From positions 1-64,000 of the forward strand of contig JADGJA010000011.1 in NCBI GenBank assembly GCA_027596035.1: 64,000 bases of DNA, in the 5' to 3' direction. Under the pieces are notes generated by a model. The model searched no databases, had not been told where the DNA came from, and saw nothing but the letters and a program-made list of their open reading frames with translations. Source of the DNA: Thoreauomyces humboldtii (lineage: Eukaryota > Chytridiomycota > Chytridiomycetes > Spizellomycetales > Powellomycetaceae). The position numbers and the translations under genes are program-made. This document shows positions 1 to 11,061 of the stretch, in pieces (position 1 is the stretch's first letter; each line of letters starts with the position of its first letter).

Positions 1-157
1 GCAACTGCAGTTAGTAGTCGGTACGATGCACAGAATGCAGGGGGTGACCAAATGAAAGACGAGGGAATTAGTGTAGAGAGCTTACGTTGACGGAACTGTA
101 GGTTTCCCACGAGGCGGGAGACGAGGTTGTCGGAACTGTGAGTTCCTGATACGTGAG

Positions 158-225
158 GGAACGTAGATTGTAACGGAACGTAGATCGAAACGGAAGGTAG
201 ATCGTAACGGAAGGTAGATCGTAAT
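158..225. repeat. 17-bp tandem repeat, four units
   Basis: Four head-to-tail copies of a 17-base unit are visible (158-174, 175-191, 192-208, 209-225), with consensus GGAAGGTAGATCGTAAC and one to three changes per copy. The surrounding bases hold weaker echoes of the same GTAGA-type words. No gene overlaps it. It could be a simple minisatellite. Confidence 0.85.
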
Positions 226-1132
226 GTAGAGGATGGATAGTCGGTAATGCAGAACTGTGCTCTGGGAATGGAGCTAAAGGGAATGTAGTTCGCTAGGGGA
301 GAGGGGAAGTACGAGCATGTATGTGACGGAGATGTGCTGTGCCACCAGTGCCACTAGACGTTTGCGGTCTGCAAGCTCGATGGGGAGGTACTCCTCCAGC
401 ATTTGTACCGCACTCCTCCAGCAACTCATTGCCATGCATCTTTCGAACCTATCATTCCTGCTTGCCCTCACTGCAGCCCCAGCTGCTGCTGCAGACGCTG
501 CCTCCCCACCTATGCGCCGCTCTACCGCTATTGCTACCTGCCGCCTTCTCACAACAACCACCACCATCCTCCTGGTTCGCTCCATTCCCGCAATCCGAGA
601 AGCCGACGTTCCACTAGCATGGGCAATTGCTGCCTATTCTCCTGCGTCCATCCTATGGTCGTATTGCAACGACATGCCGGAAAGCTACTTTGTCCCGGCC
701 AAGGCCTCAGCGGAAGAAGTCTGACGGAAAAAGTTCAGATCAAGCATGTAACAAGGAAATATATTCTTGTTACCTTCTTCTTTCTTATCAGCAAGGCACC
801 GATATCCAACGCCTCTTTTCTCTTCTTGTCTGGCACGGGGAGCGCTGGGAATAAGTGCGACATATGGACTATAGAAGTGACGCGTGTTATCAAGAACGTT
901 CTTACAATTATACATAGCGTAGCGTTTCCGGTACCTTTCCGTTTACCTTCCTTGGCCCTTCCCCACGCAATGCCTCAAGATGCAACCCGGCGCTCCGCGC
1001 TAGAAGCTCAATGTGCCGTGCAATGGCTGCAATGACAGTTTTCTTACGTGCAACCGCGAATCAGATATCTACGCTGAAAGCTAAACTACAATCTCTCTAT
1101 CAAAACCACTGGTCGCGAGTCGGTGACCAAAT
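226..1132. other. Non-genic stretch left of the GH26-like gene
   Basis: No gene can be supported here. Open frames of about 100 to 200 codons exist on both strands between 274 and 1035. They are alanine-, cysteine- or proline-rich low-complexity translations with no recognisable domain. The minus-strand frame at 274-585 ends in a stretch that looks slightly more protein-like (LEEYLPIELADRKRLVALV), so a degraded exon is possible but unproven. Confidence 0.5.
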
Positions 1133-2808
1133 CTACGCCAAAAGGCATGCAGCAGCGGCCACGGCGATGGTCGCAAGATTGCTGAAAGATGGTCGGAAAG
1201 CGCCCGATTTGCTCGAGCCGGGTCCGGGACTGGCGCTTGTTCCGTTGCCGCCCTGAGCGCTCAAAGTCTGAACCGTCGCCCATTGGACGTTGCTCTGCAT
1301 GGACAACATGTCGGCTTTGAACGCCGCAAGGACCTGATTCTCCGGGTCCGTGGCGTTGGTGAAGGTTGCGGGATCCGGGTTACCGAGAGCCCGGAAGTCT
1401 CGCAGAGTGGTTTCCTCTTGCTTGCGGAACTCGAAGAAACACACGCCCTTCATTTTGGGGTATGTGCTGAAAACGGTAGCGTTGAAGATCTGTTGCCACC
1501 AAGCCTGCTTGATTGCAACAATTCCTGGTCCCGGGTTGATAGGTGTCTCCTGCCCGATAACTTGCGTTGCATTGAGGTAGCCGTCGTGGTAAGTTGCGGC
1601 CTAGGTCACATCGGGTTAGACATTGAACGCGGATCGGCGAAAACTGAGCCGCTTTCACGACGTACCGTCTCCGAAATGAAGAAAGGTTTCCCGCCTTGCG
1701 AGACCGGCGCCGTGACGTTACCACCGCTGCCATCCCCGGAAAACATGGAATAGAAGTTATAGTAGCCGAGGGTACCGTTGAAACCGGTTCCCGTGAGCAT
1801 AGCCTCCCACTGTCCTGGAGCGGGCGCTACGTTGTCGACCCTGTACTACCGCCCGTCAGAATGCTTCATTCAGAAAGCATAGATGACTACAACGTACCAT
1901 GGGTACTGTTTTCCGTAATGGTACATGGAAAGTCCAACCCAGTCCACGTACTGATCTCCAGGGTAGTATGGCGAGTAGGGGTCATCCTTCGCGTCCAGAA
2001 CGCCGTTCTGGTTGGTGTCGAGCTCTACGGCTAGAGAAGTGTTGAAAGCAGAGAACTCGCCGCCAACATACGGGTATCCGTTTGCACTGTTGGGTGCCCA
2101 AAGGAAAGCGACCGACGGCGAGTTCTGCGTGATTGTCCGGATCTTGGTAACAAAATTGATCCAGGCCGCCTTGAAATCCGTTGGCTTCTGTCCGTACTGG
2201 AACCAGTCGCCTGTTGCCGTAGCACAGTGTCAATGGTGCGGTTAACGAAGAAAGAAGTTGCTAAGCTTAACTTCGTACCGTTCATCTCAGGCGCATATCG
2301 AATCATGAACTTCCGTCCCTTCAGAACCGACGCTTGGACGACGTTTCCAAAGGTGGTGATATTGTCGTCCGTAACATTTCCCAAACCACTCATTGGGTAC
2401 ACGGTAAGATACATAATGGCGTCCGAGTTGGTAGCATCCACCATGTCGATGAGACCCTGTACGATGCCAAGCTCCTCGGGAATGTTGAAGTTTGACTGGA
2501 ACACGCCAACCGCGGCTTGACCAAAGCGCTGGTTCAGTAGCGTTGGACTATCGGCTTGCTTGATGAAGTTCAGCCACGCCCCGCTATGAAATTGCAGGAA
2601 AGATAGCGTAAGCTTTGGGCCTGTCTGACAGCGTGACAGCGGTAGGCACTCACAACAGGAGTTTCGACGGCGGTTCAAGAGGTGCGAGGCTTGCTGCTAC
2701 TCCGACTTCAGCGTACTCCGAGGTAACTACATGAGGCAGAGAGCTGGGGGTTCCGCGCACGACGGACGTGGCGAAGATCGTCGCCAATGCTGCTGACAGA
2801 AGCCGCAT
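1133..2808 (-). CDS. Secreted GPI-anchored glycoside hydrolase, GH26-like
   Basis: Predicted cell-surface hydrolase acting on beta-mannan or a related glucan. Five exons keep frame: 2808-2654, 2583-2279, 2210-1894, 1845-1666 and 1600-1133, giving 474 residues. The start was chosen because it gives a signal peptide (MRLLSAALATIFATSVVRG). GH26-type landmarks follow in order: LLFGAWLNF, RYAPEMNGDW with the likely acid/base Glu, YVDWVGLSMYHYG, then FFISET with the likely nucleophile Glu. KGVCFFEF and LRDF follow. The tail is Ser/Gly/Pro-rich and ends in a hydrophobic segment with no charged residues after it, as in a GPI signal. Substrate cannot be read from sequence. The GH26 assignment is from motif recall, so a neighbouring TIM-barrel family remains possible. 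Confidence 0.8.
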
Positions 2809-4019
2809 ATTTACGGAAGGCGGCTAAGGAACGGGAGATACAGTACTTGGCCGGCGAAGTGTGAAGCGAGCTCTTCTCTTGGGGAAGGCCGGCTTCCGCA
2901 ACGCTCGTGCCCGTGTTTAGATATCACATCTCCGCAGCCCTGAACGTGTGCGTGTGCAGCAATTTAACCAAAGGGAACGAAAAAGCAAAAGAGGGCGTCT
3001 GGTGTGTGACGGCAACGAGAAGAAGTGTGCGTAGGGAAAGGTCGAAGGGTTAAAGTTTGCGACGTTGTACGCTGCTGGAGGCTGCAAAAAGCTGCCGCAA
3101 AGGGCTCAGAGGTGTGCTCATACAAACCTTCGACAGGCCGTTTTCCGCCGTCACGCCGCCTCCGGCCGAGGGAGATGACAACCAAGAGCAGTTCGAAAGC
3201 GGCCTGGGAATGTTCTCAATCACGACAAGGTCGTCTGCAAGGTGAATCTTTTACTTTCATTTTGGTCACAATTAACTGGACTGACGCTCTCCTTCCCATA
3301 AGAATCGCCGGAGACAAGCGCAAGATCGGCTCAAGTAGGAGCTGGGTGTTGGGTGTATGGTGGTCGGCATGAGAGTAGGATAGCCTGGCTGGATGCGGCT
3401 CAACCATAGGGATCCCACATCCTCCCTAAACACACCCCTATCGCTACGCCTTCGGGCAGATATCTGTGTTTTGTACTTTGCAACAGAATGTTTCCGACCC
3501 TTATCGTTTCCAGACTGTTCCAACGGTGCTGATCCCGCAAACAAGACGTAAAACCAACTGGAAACCAACAGGTTCTCATCCTCCTGGATTCTACAGCTCG
3601 GCTTGAACAGCACAGATGAAACCAAGATGTTAAATGTGGCTGTTGTCAGTAGGTTGACTCCGGGCGATAAAAATGAGTTTAGATAGCTTCAAGAACCGTG
3701 GTTTACCAATAATGGACATCGTATTGTGCTTCAAAAAGTTGCCAGGCATGATCAGCGCGACAATTCACTACCGCGAGGTGGCTGGCCTGGGTAGCGTGTG
3801 CGCGAGGTGGGTCTGGTGGTTTAAACCTAATAAGTAAGGATGGAAGTGCGCACTACCCGTGAGAAGTAGGACGGCTAAAGGGGTACCGGTAACCATCAGC
3901 TACTTAACTCTCCGGCTTTTCCCACACCTAAATTGCAACTGCCCTCAAACCTTCTCCTGTAAACGTTCAGAAGATCTCGTACCTGGTTCCTACGTCGCAT
4001 AACCGATCGGCCCGCGGTC
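2809..4019. other. Divergent intergenic region, GH26-like / Lon
   Basis: This 1.2-kb stretch separates two divergent starts and should hold both promoters. I see no convincing gene, RNA gene or obvious TATA box. Frames up to 117 codons at 3025-3625 have no recognisable features. Confidence 0.5.
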
Positions 4020-7000
4020 ATGGCTCCGGTCAAGTCAATTGGCGAAGTCCCGAAGGTTCTTCCCATCATTCCCACTCGCAACAACCGAGTTCTGTTGCCC
4101 GGCATTGTCATCCGTCTCCAGATCGGACGAAAGGAGACCACCTATCTCTGCGACCAACTCTGGCTTCAGCACGCCCGGAACCCAAACACCATCGTTGGCT
4201 GCGTGCCGCTCAAGCCGAGGGTAGAGGTCCCGAAGCCGCCAGGAAAGGACGGATCCACACCTCTCGCATCAGTCCACACAGTTCCCGCATTGTCGGGGAC
4301 TCGCTTCACGCGTCCCCCCCGTGCTGGCTCTGCGCCAACTCAGAACGGAGACGATGGTCGCCGACCCGTTGACGAGGCCGAGCTGTTTGGATGGGGAGTG
4401 GCAGCCCGGATCATCAACTTTAAGAAAAACATTGCTAGCGAGACGAAGCTCACGGGTGGAAAGTACACCGTGACGTTGGAAGGTCAGTTCCTTCACGGGT
4501 AATTTTCTCCACTGGTTACCCTGACTAAGGAACTGCAATAGGCATCTCCAGATTCAAAGTCGAAAAGTACACGAAGATAACACCATACTATGAGGCCGCC
4601 ATCACGGAATACCCAGAGGCCGATCTAGAAAAGAATGACACGGAGCTCCAGGCAATCATTCTGAATCTTCGCACCAGCGGTCATGGTACGATGCCGCAGC
4701 AAGTTTCGCGGAGCCGTATTCTTACTCACACCATCCAAAACGATAGAGCTCGCCAACGTATTGTCGCAACTACAGTTGCCATCTACGGTGCTCAGTCAAC
4801 TGCGTCAGATGCTAGATTCCACCCCTGCCGGTCAGCTAGCGGATTTATTTGCAAGCATGATTGACCTGAGCATGGACGAGAAACTGCAGATTTTGGAGAT
4901 GGTCGACACCAAAGCGCGCATTTCCCGGACCCTCGAGTTGCTCACCCGCCAGGTTCAGGTGTTGAAGATTTCACAGAAGCTACAGACGACAGTAGAAAGT
5001 AAGCTGGGAAAGAAGCAGCGCGAATTTTTCCTCCGTCAGCAGGTATGGACAAATGCGTCTGGCGTTTTATCCGGAAGTCGATGTTGATCGAGCTGCGGGA
5101 ACAGTTAGACGCGATAAAGAAGGAACTAGGCGAGTCGGACGATGGGGAGGAGGACGAAGTAGCCGATCTCGGAACCCGGATAAGCGATGCGAAACTCCCC
5201 GAGGAAGCTAGCAAGGCGGCGAATCGCGAGCTCCGCAGACTCAAGCGGATGAATCCGAGCATGGCGGAGTATCAAGTCGTTCGGACGTATCTGGAATGGC
5301 TTTCAGAACTTCCATGGGAAACACACACAGAGGACGTCATGGACATTGCTCGTGCCCGACAGCAGTTGGATGAGGATCACTTCGGTCTTGAGAAGGTCAA
5401 GATACGGATACTAGAGTACTTGGCCGTTCGGAAGTTGAAGCAGGACCTGAAGGGACCGATATTGTGCTTTATCGGCCCTCCCGGAGTCGGAAAAACTAGT
5501 CTCGGAAAGTCTCTGGCCAACGCGCTGGGGAGAAAGTTTCACCGTATCTCACTAGGTGGCGTGCGAGACGAGGCGGAGATAAGAGGCCATCGGCGAACAT
5601 ATATCGGGGCTCTCCCTGGTCGGATAGTGCAAGGAATGCGACGATGTGGGGTAAACAATCCCGTTGTACTCTTGGGTAAGCTGTGTTTGGCACGTAGGAT
5701 TTGGCGGTTACAGGATTATACTTATTCCTATCAGATGAAATCGATAAACTTGGCCATGATTCGCGCGGGGATCCCTCATCGGCATTACTCGAGGTCCTTG
5801 ATCCCGAACAAAACTCCAGTTTCACCGACCACTATATGAACGTCGCCTTTGACCTTTCCAATGTTCTGTTTGTTGCTACCGCCAACGATGGTGATACGAT
5901 CCCCGGACCTCTGCTCGATCGGATGGTCTGTATTCCGGACGTGCTTCATTCCTTAAACCGCTTTCTCATTCCGGGTGCACTTGCAGGAGGTTATTCGCAT
6001 ACCAGGCTATACTTTCGACGAGAAGCTGCACATAGCGGAACGCCACCTTCTGCCAAAACAAATCCGCGGGCACGGACTGGACGAGTCTTCCGTACAGATC
6101 CCGAGCGATGTTTTGTTGAAAGTCGCGACAGGCTACACACGCGAAGCGGGGGTTCGGAGTCTGGAGCGCGAGATAGGAGCCGTGTGTCGTGCGCTCGCCG
6201 TGGAGCTGGCAGATTCTCGAGAGAAGCCTGGCACCATATTTGAGCCGGTGGTGGACATGGGGCGATTGGAAAGGATCTTAGGGCCCGAGCGATACGACGA
6301 CGAGGTCGCGGAGCGCTCCAACATCCCTGGGGTCGTTACTGGTCTTGCGTGGACGGCGTCCGGGGCGGGCGGTCTTCTTTTCATCGAAGCTACGCAGATG
6401 CCCGGGCACGGTGTTCTGCATCTCACAGGTAGGTTTTACCTGATAACCCAAGTGAGATCTTGGGCTCATCGGGCACGTTATCTGTAGGCAAACTCGGCGA
6501 TGTTATCAAAGAATCTGCTCAAATCGCCCTGACATGGGTTCGAGCGAACGCACATAAGCTCGGTCTCTCGAAAGCAGGAGTAAGCGTGATCGACGGACAG
6601 GACATCCACATTCACCTTCCCGCTGGCGCCATACCAAAGGACGGACCTAGCGCCGGAATCACCATCGTCACCTCCCTTGTTTCCCTCCTCTCCCACCGGC
6701 CCGTCCGCGACCACACCGCCATGACGGGAGAGGTCACTCTGCGTGGACTCGTCCTTCCCGTCGGAGGAGTCAAGGAGAAGGTACTGGCCGCTCATAGAGG
6801 TGGAATCCGACGCATCATCCTTCCCTTCAGGAACGCCAACGATCTATCGGAGGTGCCTGCTAACGTCCGAGACGAGATAGAGTTCGTCTTTGCAAAGACG
6901 GTGGACGATGTCCTTCAGGCTGCCTTCGACGAGCCTCCGCTGTTGGAGGTCACGCAGTCACCTGAGCGGGAGATGCAACCTGCCGCAGGGATTTCGTCCG

Positions 7001-7038
7001 ACACTGCGAGCCACGTTTACCTCAGGTCCAGCTTGTAG
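4020..7038 (+). CDS. Lon protease, peroxisomal type
   Basis: ATP-dependent serine protease of the Lon family, probably acting in peroxisomal matrix quality control. Seven exons (4020-4482, 4542-4685, 4747-5042, 5105-5675, 5735-5925, 5987-6428, 6488-7038) stay in phase and give 885 residues. In order: an N-terminal LON substrate-binding domain beginning almost at residue 15 with no mitochondrial presequence; a coiled linker with [15 protein letters not shown]; Walker [10 protein letters not shown]; Walker [25 protein letters not shown]; and the proteolytic domain with PKDGPSAG (catalytic Ser) and [10 protein letters not shown] (catalytic Lys). The missing presequence argues for the peroxisomal rather than the mitochondrial paralogue. 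The C-terminus is Ser-Ser-Leu, a weak match to the PTS1 peroxisome signal, where Ser-Lys-Leu would be expected. Confidence 0.95.
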
Positions 7039-7209
7039 ACAGAACACCAGTATCCATTCCTTTATCACCTTTTCTTTTTGGTTTACGATAGTTTTTTGAT
7101 TTTGATCTATGGAAATTTCGTGGGCATACGGTCTTCTGCTTTTGCGGAAGGCAAGCAGAGCACGTCTATCCTGGAAATAGGCAGGGAAAGGGCTACTCTC
7201 GCAACGCTC

Positions 7210-8626
7210 TCAGTTGAAAGCTCCCCAATCGTCGGATGCAGGAGGCGGCGGCGGAGCAGCATGAGAGACGGGTGCGGCCGCGAAGCTTCCGGAGAAACCT
7301 GCAAAGTCTGGAATCCCGCCGAGTCCCGAATTGGCTTTGCTGGCCGAGAACTGCTGCTGCATCGGAGACAGGACAGGCTGGCTCTGCTGGGGTGCCATGG
7401 GAGATGGGGAAGCAAATCCAAATGGATCCGCTTGGGGTTTGGAAGGGGGTGCTGCGTTGGAAGGTGAGGCGAACGCGTTGAAAGATGCTGGGGCCTGGAA
7501 TTGCTGTTGGGGAGCAGCCGAGCCGAAAGATCCAAAGCCGTGCTGTTGCTGTTGCTGCTGCTGTCCGAAACCCTGCGGTGGTTGCTGAGTTGGGGGATGG
7601 AACGGCTGCTGGGAGGGGGCCTGGTACGAAACAGGTTGCGCAAAGCCCGCGAAGCTCCCGAAAGATCCGCTAGCGCCCGAAGCGCTCATCGGCGAAGAAG
7701 CTGTGGTTGAGGCGTTACCGTACAGGGAAAGAATCGAGTTCTTCAAAGCACCTTGCTGCTGCTGTTGCGCCTGTGGGGACACGGTCGCCTGTTGCGGTTG
7801 CCCTCCAGAGAACGCCTCGAACAGCTGATCCGAGGCCGTCTGAACCGGAGCGACGGTTGGCTTTGCAGGGGCCGGGGTGGCCACTGGCGCAGACGCAGCG
7901 GCAGCAGTAGGTACAGCGGCGAAGTTTGCGAACTGAGCCTGCGGGACTGCCGCAACGGATCCCTGCTTCGACAAACGCGCCATGGGCGGGGAGGTGCGCG
8001 TGGCAGGAACCGTCGTCGCCGGAGCTCCAGCGGCTCCGTCCGTGGCTTTCAACGTGTCCGGATCAGGGATGGGACCTTTCATCGCGTACTGCTTGCGCTC
8101 GTACTTTGCACGAATGAACTGATCGATGGTGTGCTCCGGCGGTGTGAAGTTTGGTGGCAAGTCGTGCTCCCAGTATTGCCTGACGGTTGACGAAATTCAA
8201 GCCGTCAGCGAGACGGACCCAGAGGGATGACCCGGTAGCTCAACAAGATTCAGACTCACGCAGCCTTTCCGTTACCCCAGCGAGCCATGCTGGCGAGCTG
8301 CTCTTCGGTCCACGAGTCCAGGTCAGCCGACTTGACTATGCGTGCAGCATGAAAGGGCAGAATGAGTGAGCCCTGTCCAAGGAGTACCACCTTCAGACGA
8401 CGTTCATCACGAGCGTACCCTTGGAGATGTGAGTCCCCATGCTGCGATGGAATCCCGAGCACCTGATGCAGAAGAAGACTCCGATGTTCCAAGATGCCCA
8501 GCGAGGGTCCTTTTTGCGGCAGTCGGCGCAACGGCGGTTGTCTGGCCTCGCCATCAGTTCCTTGAGCAGACGAGCATTCCGTTCATTCCCCGCCTTGTCT
8601 GACATGCGCTCATGACGGGTAGTCAT
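7210..8626 (-). CDS. ArfGAP of the SMAP/Age2 type
   Basis: GTPase-activating protein for Arf, expected at Golgi or endosomal coats. Three exons (8626-8419, 8335-8260, 8179-7210) give 417 residues. The N-terminal ArfGAP zinc finger is clear: CADC, then [19 protein letters not shown] with the arginine-finger region, then [17 protein letters not shown]. After it comes [11 protein letters not shown], a stretch typical of SMAP and yeast Age2 rather than Gcs1 or Glo3. The rest is Gln/Ala/Pro-rich and disordered with SFGSFAGF repeats, ending in DDWGAFN, the sort of tail that binds clathrin or coat adaptors. The ATG at 8626 was preferred over one 60 bases upstream because of its CAACATGA context and fit to the family. 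It converges on Lon with only about 170 bases between stops. Confidence 0.93.
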
Positions 8627-8716
8627 GTTGACAAGAGTTGTCGCGTTGGGGTACGGTGAGATGCCACTCGCGCGATGGTCCAACAAGCAATCCTCAAATC
8701 CTCAAAGCAAAGCGGG

Positions 8717-8754
8717 AGGCTACGAAGGGGCTACGAAGGGGACTACGAAGGGGC
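8717..8754. repeat. Short tandem repeat, CTACGAAGGGG-type
   Basis: Three near-identical 11-12 base units built on CTACGAAGGGG lie head to tail in the 323-bp divergent gap between the ArfGAP and PPR-like genes. They fall inside the shared promoter space, so they could be a regulatory element or simple slippage. Confidence 0.7.
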
Positions 8755-8949
8755 GTCAGACCTCGGCGGAGCCTCGGAGGATGGTAAAAGTGCTCTCGTT
8801 CGCCAGTTCCCGAGGGACGGGCCTTTGGCGCGTGTCCGAACCTTTCGTACCATTGCCTGTGGGAAAGTTTCTTCCGTGCGCTGACACCTGAACCTGCACT
8901 CGCCTTGATAGACAGCCGGTCCGCTCGCCAAAGAAGACACTCGAGGAGA

Positions 8950-11061
8950 ATGGCGTCTCGCATCGGGACTCTCGGTACAACATGCTCCTTGAGCTGCAGG
9001 TCGCAACCACTCTCCCAGTGTCGCGCCATGTCGAGTGGTCGTCTTCCGTCGGCAAACGAGGAGTCTCCTTCCGCAAAGAGTTTGATGGATGCATTCGCTA
9101 TCAGCTACCGAAAAGAGATCCGCCAAGTGCCACCGAACTCCTCGGCAGAAAGAAGACATGGCAGGCAGTCCGAACGGTTTCGTCCCGACGCCGTCAACAC
9201 CGAGTCGGTTTCTCGGCCGCGCGGGGTGGTTCCCGAAAGCGGTCCCAGTCCAGGAGACAGGCCACCGGGCAACAGGAGGTCTAGCGCCATCATGGATCTC
9301 GTAAAAGATCTACCTGCAACGCCAGACGTACATGCACCCAAAATTTCGAGAAAGCCGACTGTCTCTCGGGCCCAAACAGTTTCGCCGCCTCCCACTAGAG
9401 CTTCCCCCGTGGAGCAAATCACCAAAATCCTGCAGGGCTTCGGGGCTGTTGGAGAACCTACCCCATCATCCTCGAAGAAAGACGAAGTGGTCGTTCACCC
9501 TTTGCCGCCATCCAAGCTCATTGCAGATTCACTGCAAGGGATGCTCAGCAGACTTCCTACCCGGGATCCACCTCTCCAGCCTGTTCCGCCCATAGACCTA
9601 ATCGCCAAGACGATAGATGGGATGGTCCGCGAAATTCCTATCCGGAACATGCCTCTGTTCCAAAGGCTCTTGGACTCGATCGAGAAACAGGATGAAGTCA
9701 ACTTCTGGCGATGCTACGATGGGACGGTTCGCAGTGGCGATGCGCGTGCATTAGAGCTAAAGACTCAGAGGCGGATTCTTGAGCTCTTCAAAGCTGGCAA
9801 AATCGTGAATAGGAAGAAGGAAGCTACCAAGATCAAACTTTTGGATCAACTTTGGGCGACCGCACAGATCTCCCACGAACGCCCAGACGCTGCATTGTAT
9901 CAGGATTTCATCGAACTGTATGCACTCGTAGGAAGTCTGGCGGGGGTGGAGAAGGGCATCGCGGCACTCGAACGAACCGGGGCCCCTGTTCAAAGCAGGG
10001 GAGTCCAGCAATGGAACATGGTGGCGCTGATACGAGCAGGCAAGGTTGTGGAAGCCCGTAATATCTATGACGAGTATCGGCTGGAGACAGGCGACAGCCC
10101 CAAGCTCGCTAACAAGTTCTTCCGGGCGTGCGGGCACGCGGATCAGGAGACCGCCATGCTGGACCTGTTCAAGGACCTCGAACAGTACGGACCTGCGCCT
10201 GATTCTCACTCGTACTCGTTTGTCATAACATATTATTCGGTCCGCGGCCGAATGGACGAAGCGGCCGTGTGGCTCAAGAAACTTTCCTCAAGGCTCTTCA
10301 ACCGTCCTCCAGTAACTCAGGTGTTCAACATGGTTTTGGCAGGATACATCCGAACCGTGCAGCCCGAACCGGCGAACGCGCTACTCGTCGAAATGGCTGC
10401 CGCTGGCGTCGCACATGACTGGAACACGAACGAGCACGTCATCGGTATCGCAGCGATCGAGGGAGACTCCACGCGGGCCTGGAGGGCGTACGCAAGCAGT
10501 ACGAATCCCAATCCGAGTCACGTGACGCTCGAGTACCTCGCTCGCTTGACGGGACCCGTGACGGACGATGACGCTTCGCTGGATGCATTCCGTGCGGCGC
10601 TCGCCGAAGCGGGAGTCGAGCTCACTCCCGTCATTCTTGCCAAGCTTGTGAAAGGTTACAAGCAGCTTCCTGACGGCAACTCGGCGGAAGCCGTTCTCGA
10701 ATGGAGTCATCGACTGGGTTATTCGGTCAAGGAACACACGTATAACGATGTCCTTGCGGCCCACATCAACGCTGGCGACCTCGCCTCGGGCGAGCGGTTC
10801 GCAGATGCGATGTCGAAAGCTGGCGTGCCTGTCACAGAGGCTGTTTGGAGAAGACTCATCTGGAGCTTGAAGGAAGCCGGGCAAAGCGAGGATGCATTGA
10901 GGGTTTTGGAGGATGGTCACGAGCGCTATCCGTTCATGCCTCGCGCGTTCGTGGCGGAGCTTCAACAGCGGTTTGGAAGGAAAGATCCGCTGGCAGTGAG
11001 GGCAAGTGAGGTCATGGGCGATAAAATGGCATTTCGGTCTCAAAAGCCGCTCGATCATTAA
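8950..11061 (+). CDS. Mitochondrial PPR-like helical repeat protein
   Basis: Probable organelle RNA-binding protein of the pentatricopeptide-repeat type. It is a single exon of 703 residues from the ATG at 8950; an in-frame ATG 45 bases upstream exists but gives no better leader. The N-terminus (MASRIGTLGTTCSLSCRSQP) is basic, Ser-rich and poor in acids, as in a mitochondrial presequence. Residues 60 to 230 are Pro/Ser-rich. From about residue 290 onward the chain is built of paired helices with PPR-like signatures such as QQWNMVALIRAGKVVEARNIYDE, and later HSYSFVITYYSVRGRMDEA and QVFNMVLAGYIRT. Fungal PPR proteins of this layout usually act in mitochondrial mRNA maturation or translation, but the target here is unknown. 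Confidence 0.75.
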   Translation: MASRIGTLGTTCSLSCRSQPLSQCRAMSSGRLPSANEESPSAKSLMDAFAISYRKEIRQVPPNSSAERRHGRQSERFRPDAVNTESVSRPRGVVPESGPSPGDRPPGNRRSSAIMDLVKDLPATPDVHAPKISRKPTVSRAQTVSPPPTRASPVEQITKILQGFGAVGEPTPSSSKKDEVVVHPLPPSKLIADSLQGMLSRLPTRDPPLQPVPPIDLIAKTIDGMVREIPIRNMPLFQRLLDSIEKQDEVNFWRCYDGTVRSGDARALELKTQRRILELFKAGKIVNRKKEATKIKLLDQLWATAQISHERPDAALYQDFIELYALVGSLAGVEKGIAALERTGAPVQSRGVQQWNMVALIRAGKVVEARNIYDEYRLETGDSPKLANKFFRACGHADQETAMLDLFKDLEQYGPAPDSHSYSFVITYYSVRGRMDEAAVWLKKLSSRLFNRPPVTQVFNMVLAGYIRTVQPEPANALLVEMAAAGVAHDWNTNEHVIGIAAIEGDSTRAWRAYASSTNPNPSHVTLEYLARLTGPVTDDDASLDAFRAALAEAGVELTPVILAKLVKGYKQLPDGNSAEAVLEWSHRLGYSVKEHTYNDVLAAHINAGDLASGERFADAMSKAGVPVTEAVWRRLIWSLKEAGQSEDALRVLEDGHERYPFMPRAFVAELQQRFGRKDPLAVRASEVMGDKMAFRSQKPLDH

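Noticed and set aside
274..585. Minus-strand ORF of 103 codons near the left edge
   Set aside because: Half of it is Val/Arg and Ala low complexity, there is no domain, and frames on the other strand are equally long, so it cannot be told from chance.
5043..5093. Earlier acceptor for the third Lon intron, giving [10 protein letters not shown]
   Set aside because: It duplicates the LRQQ element. The acceptor at 5104 gives the uninterrupted family sequence [13 protein letters not shown].
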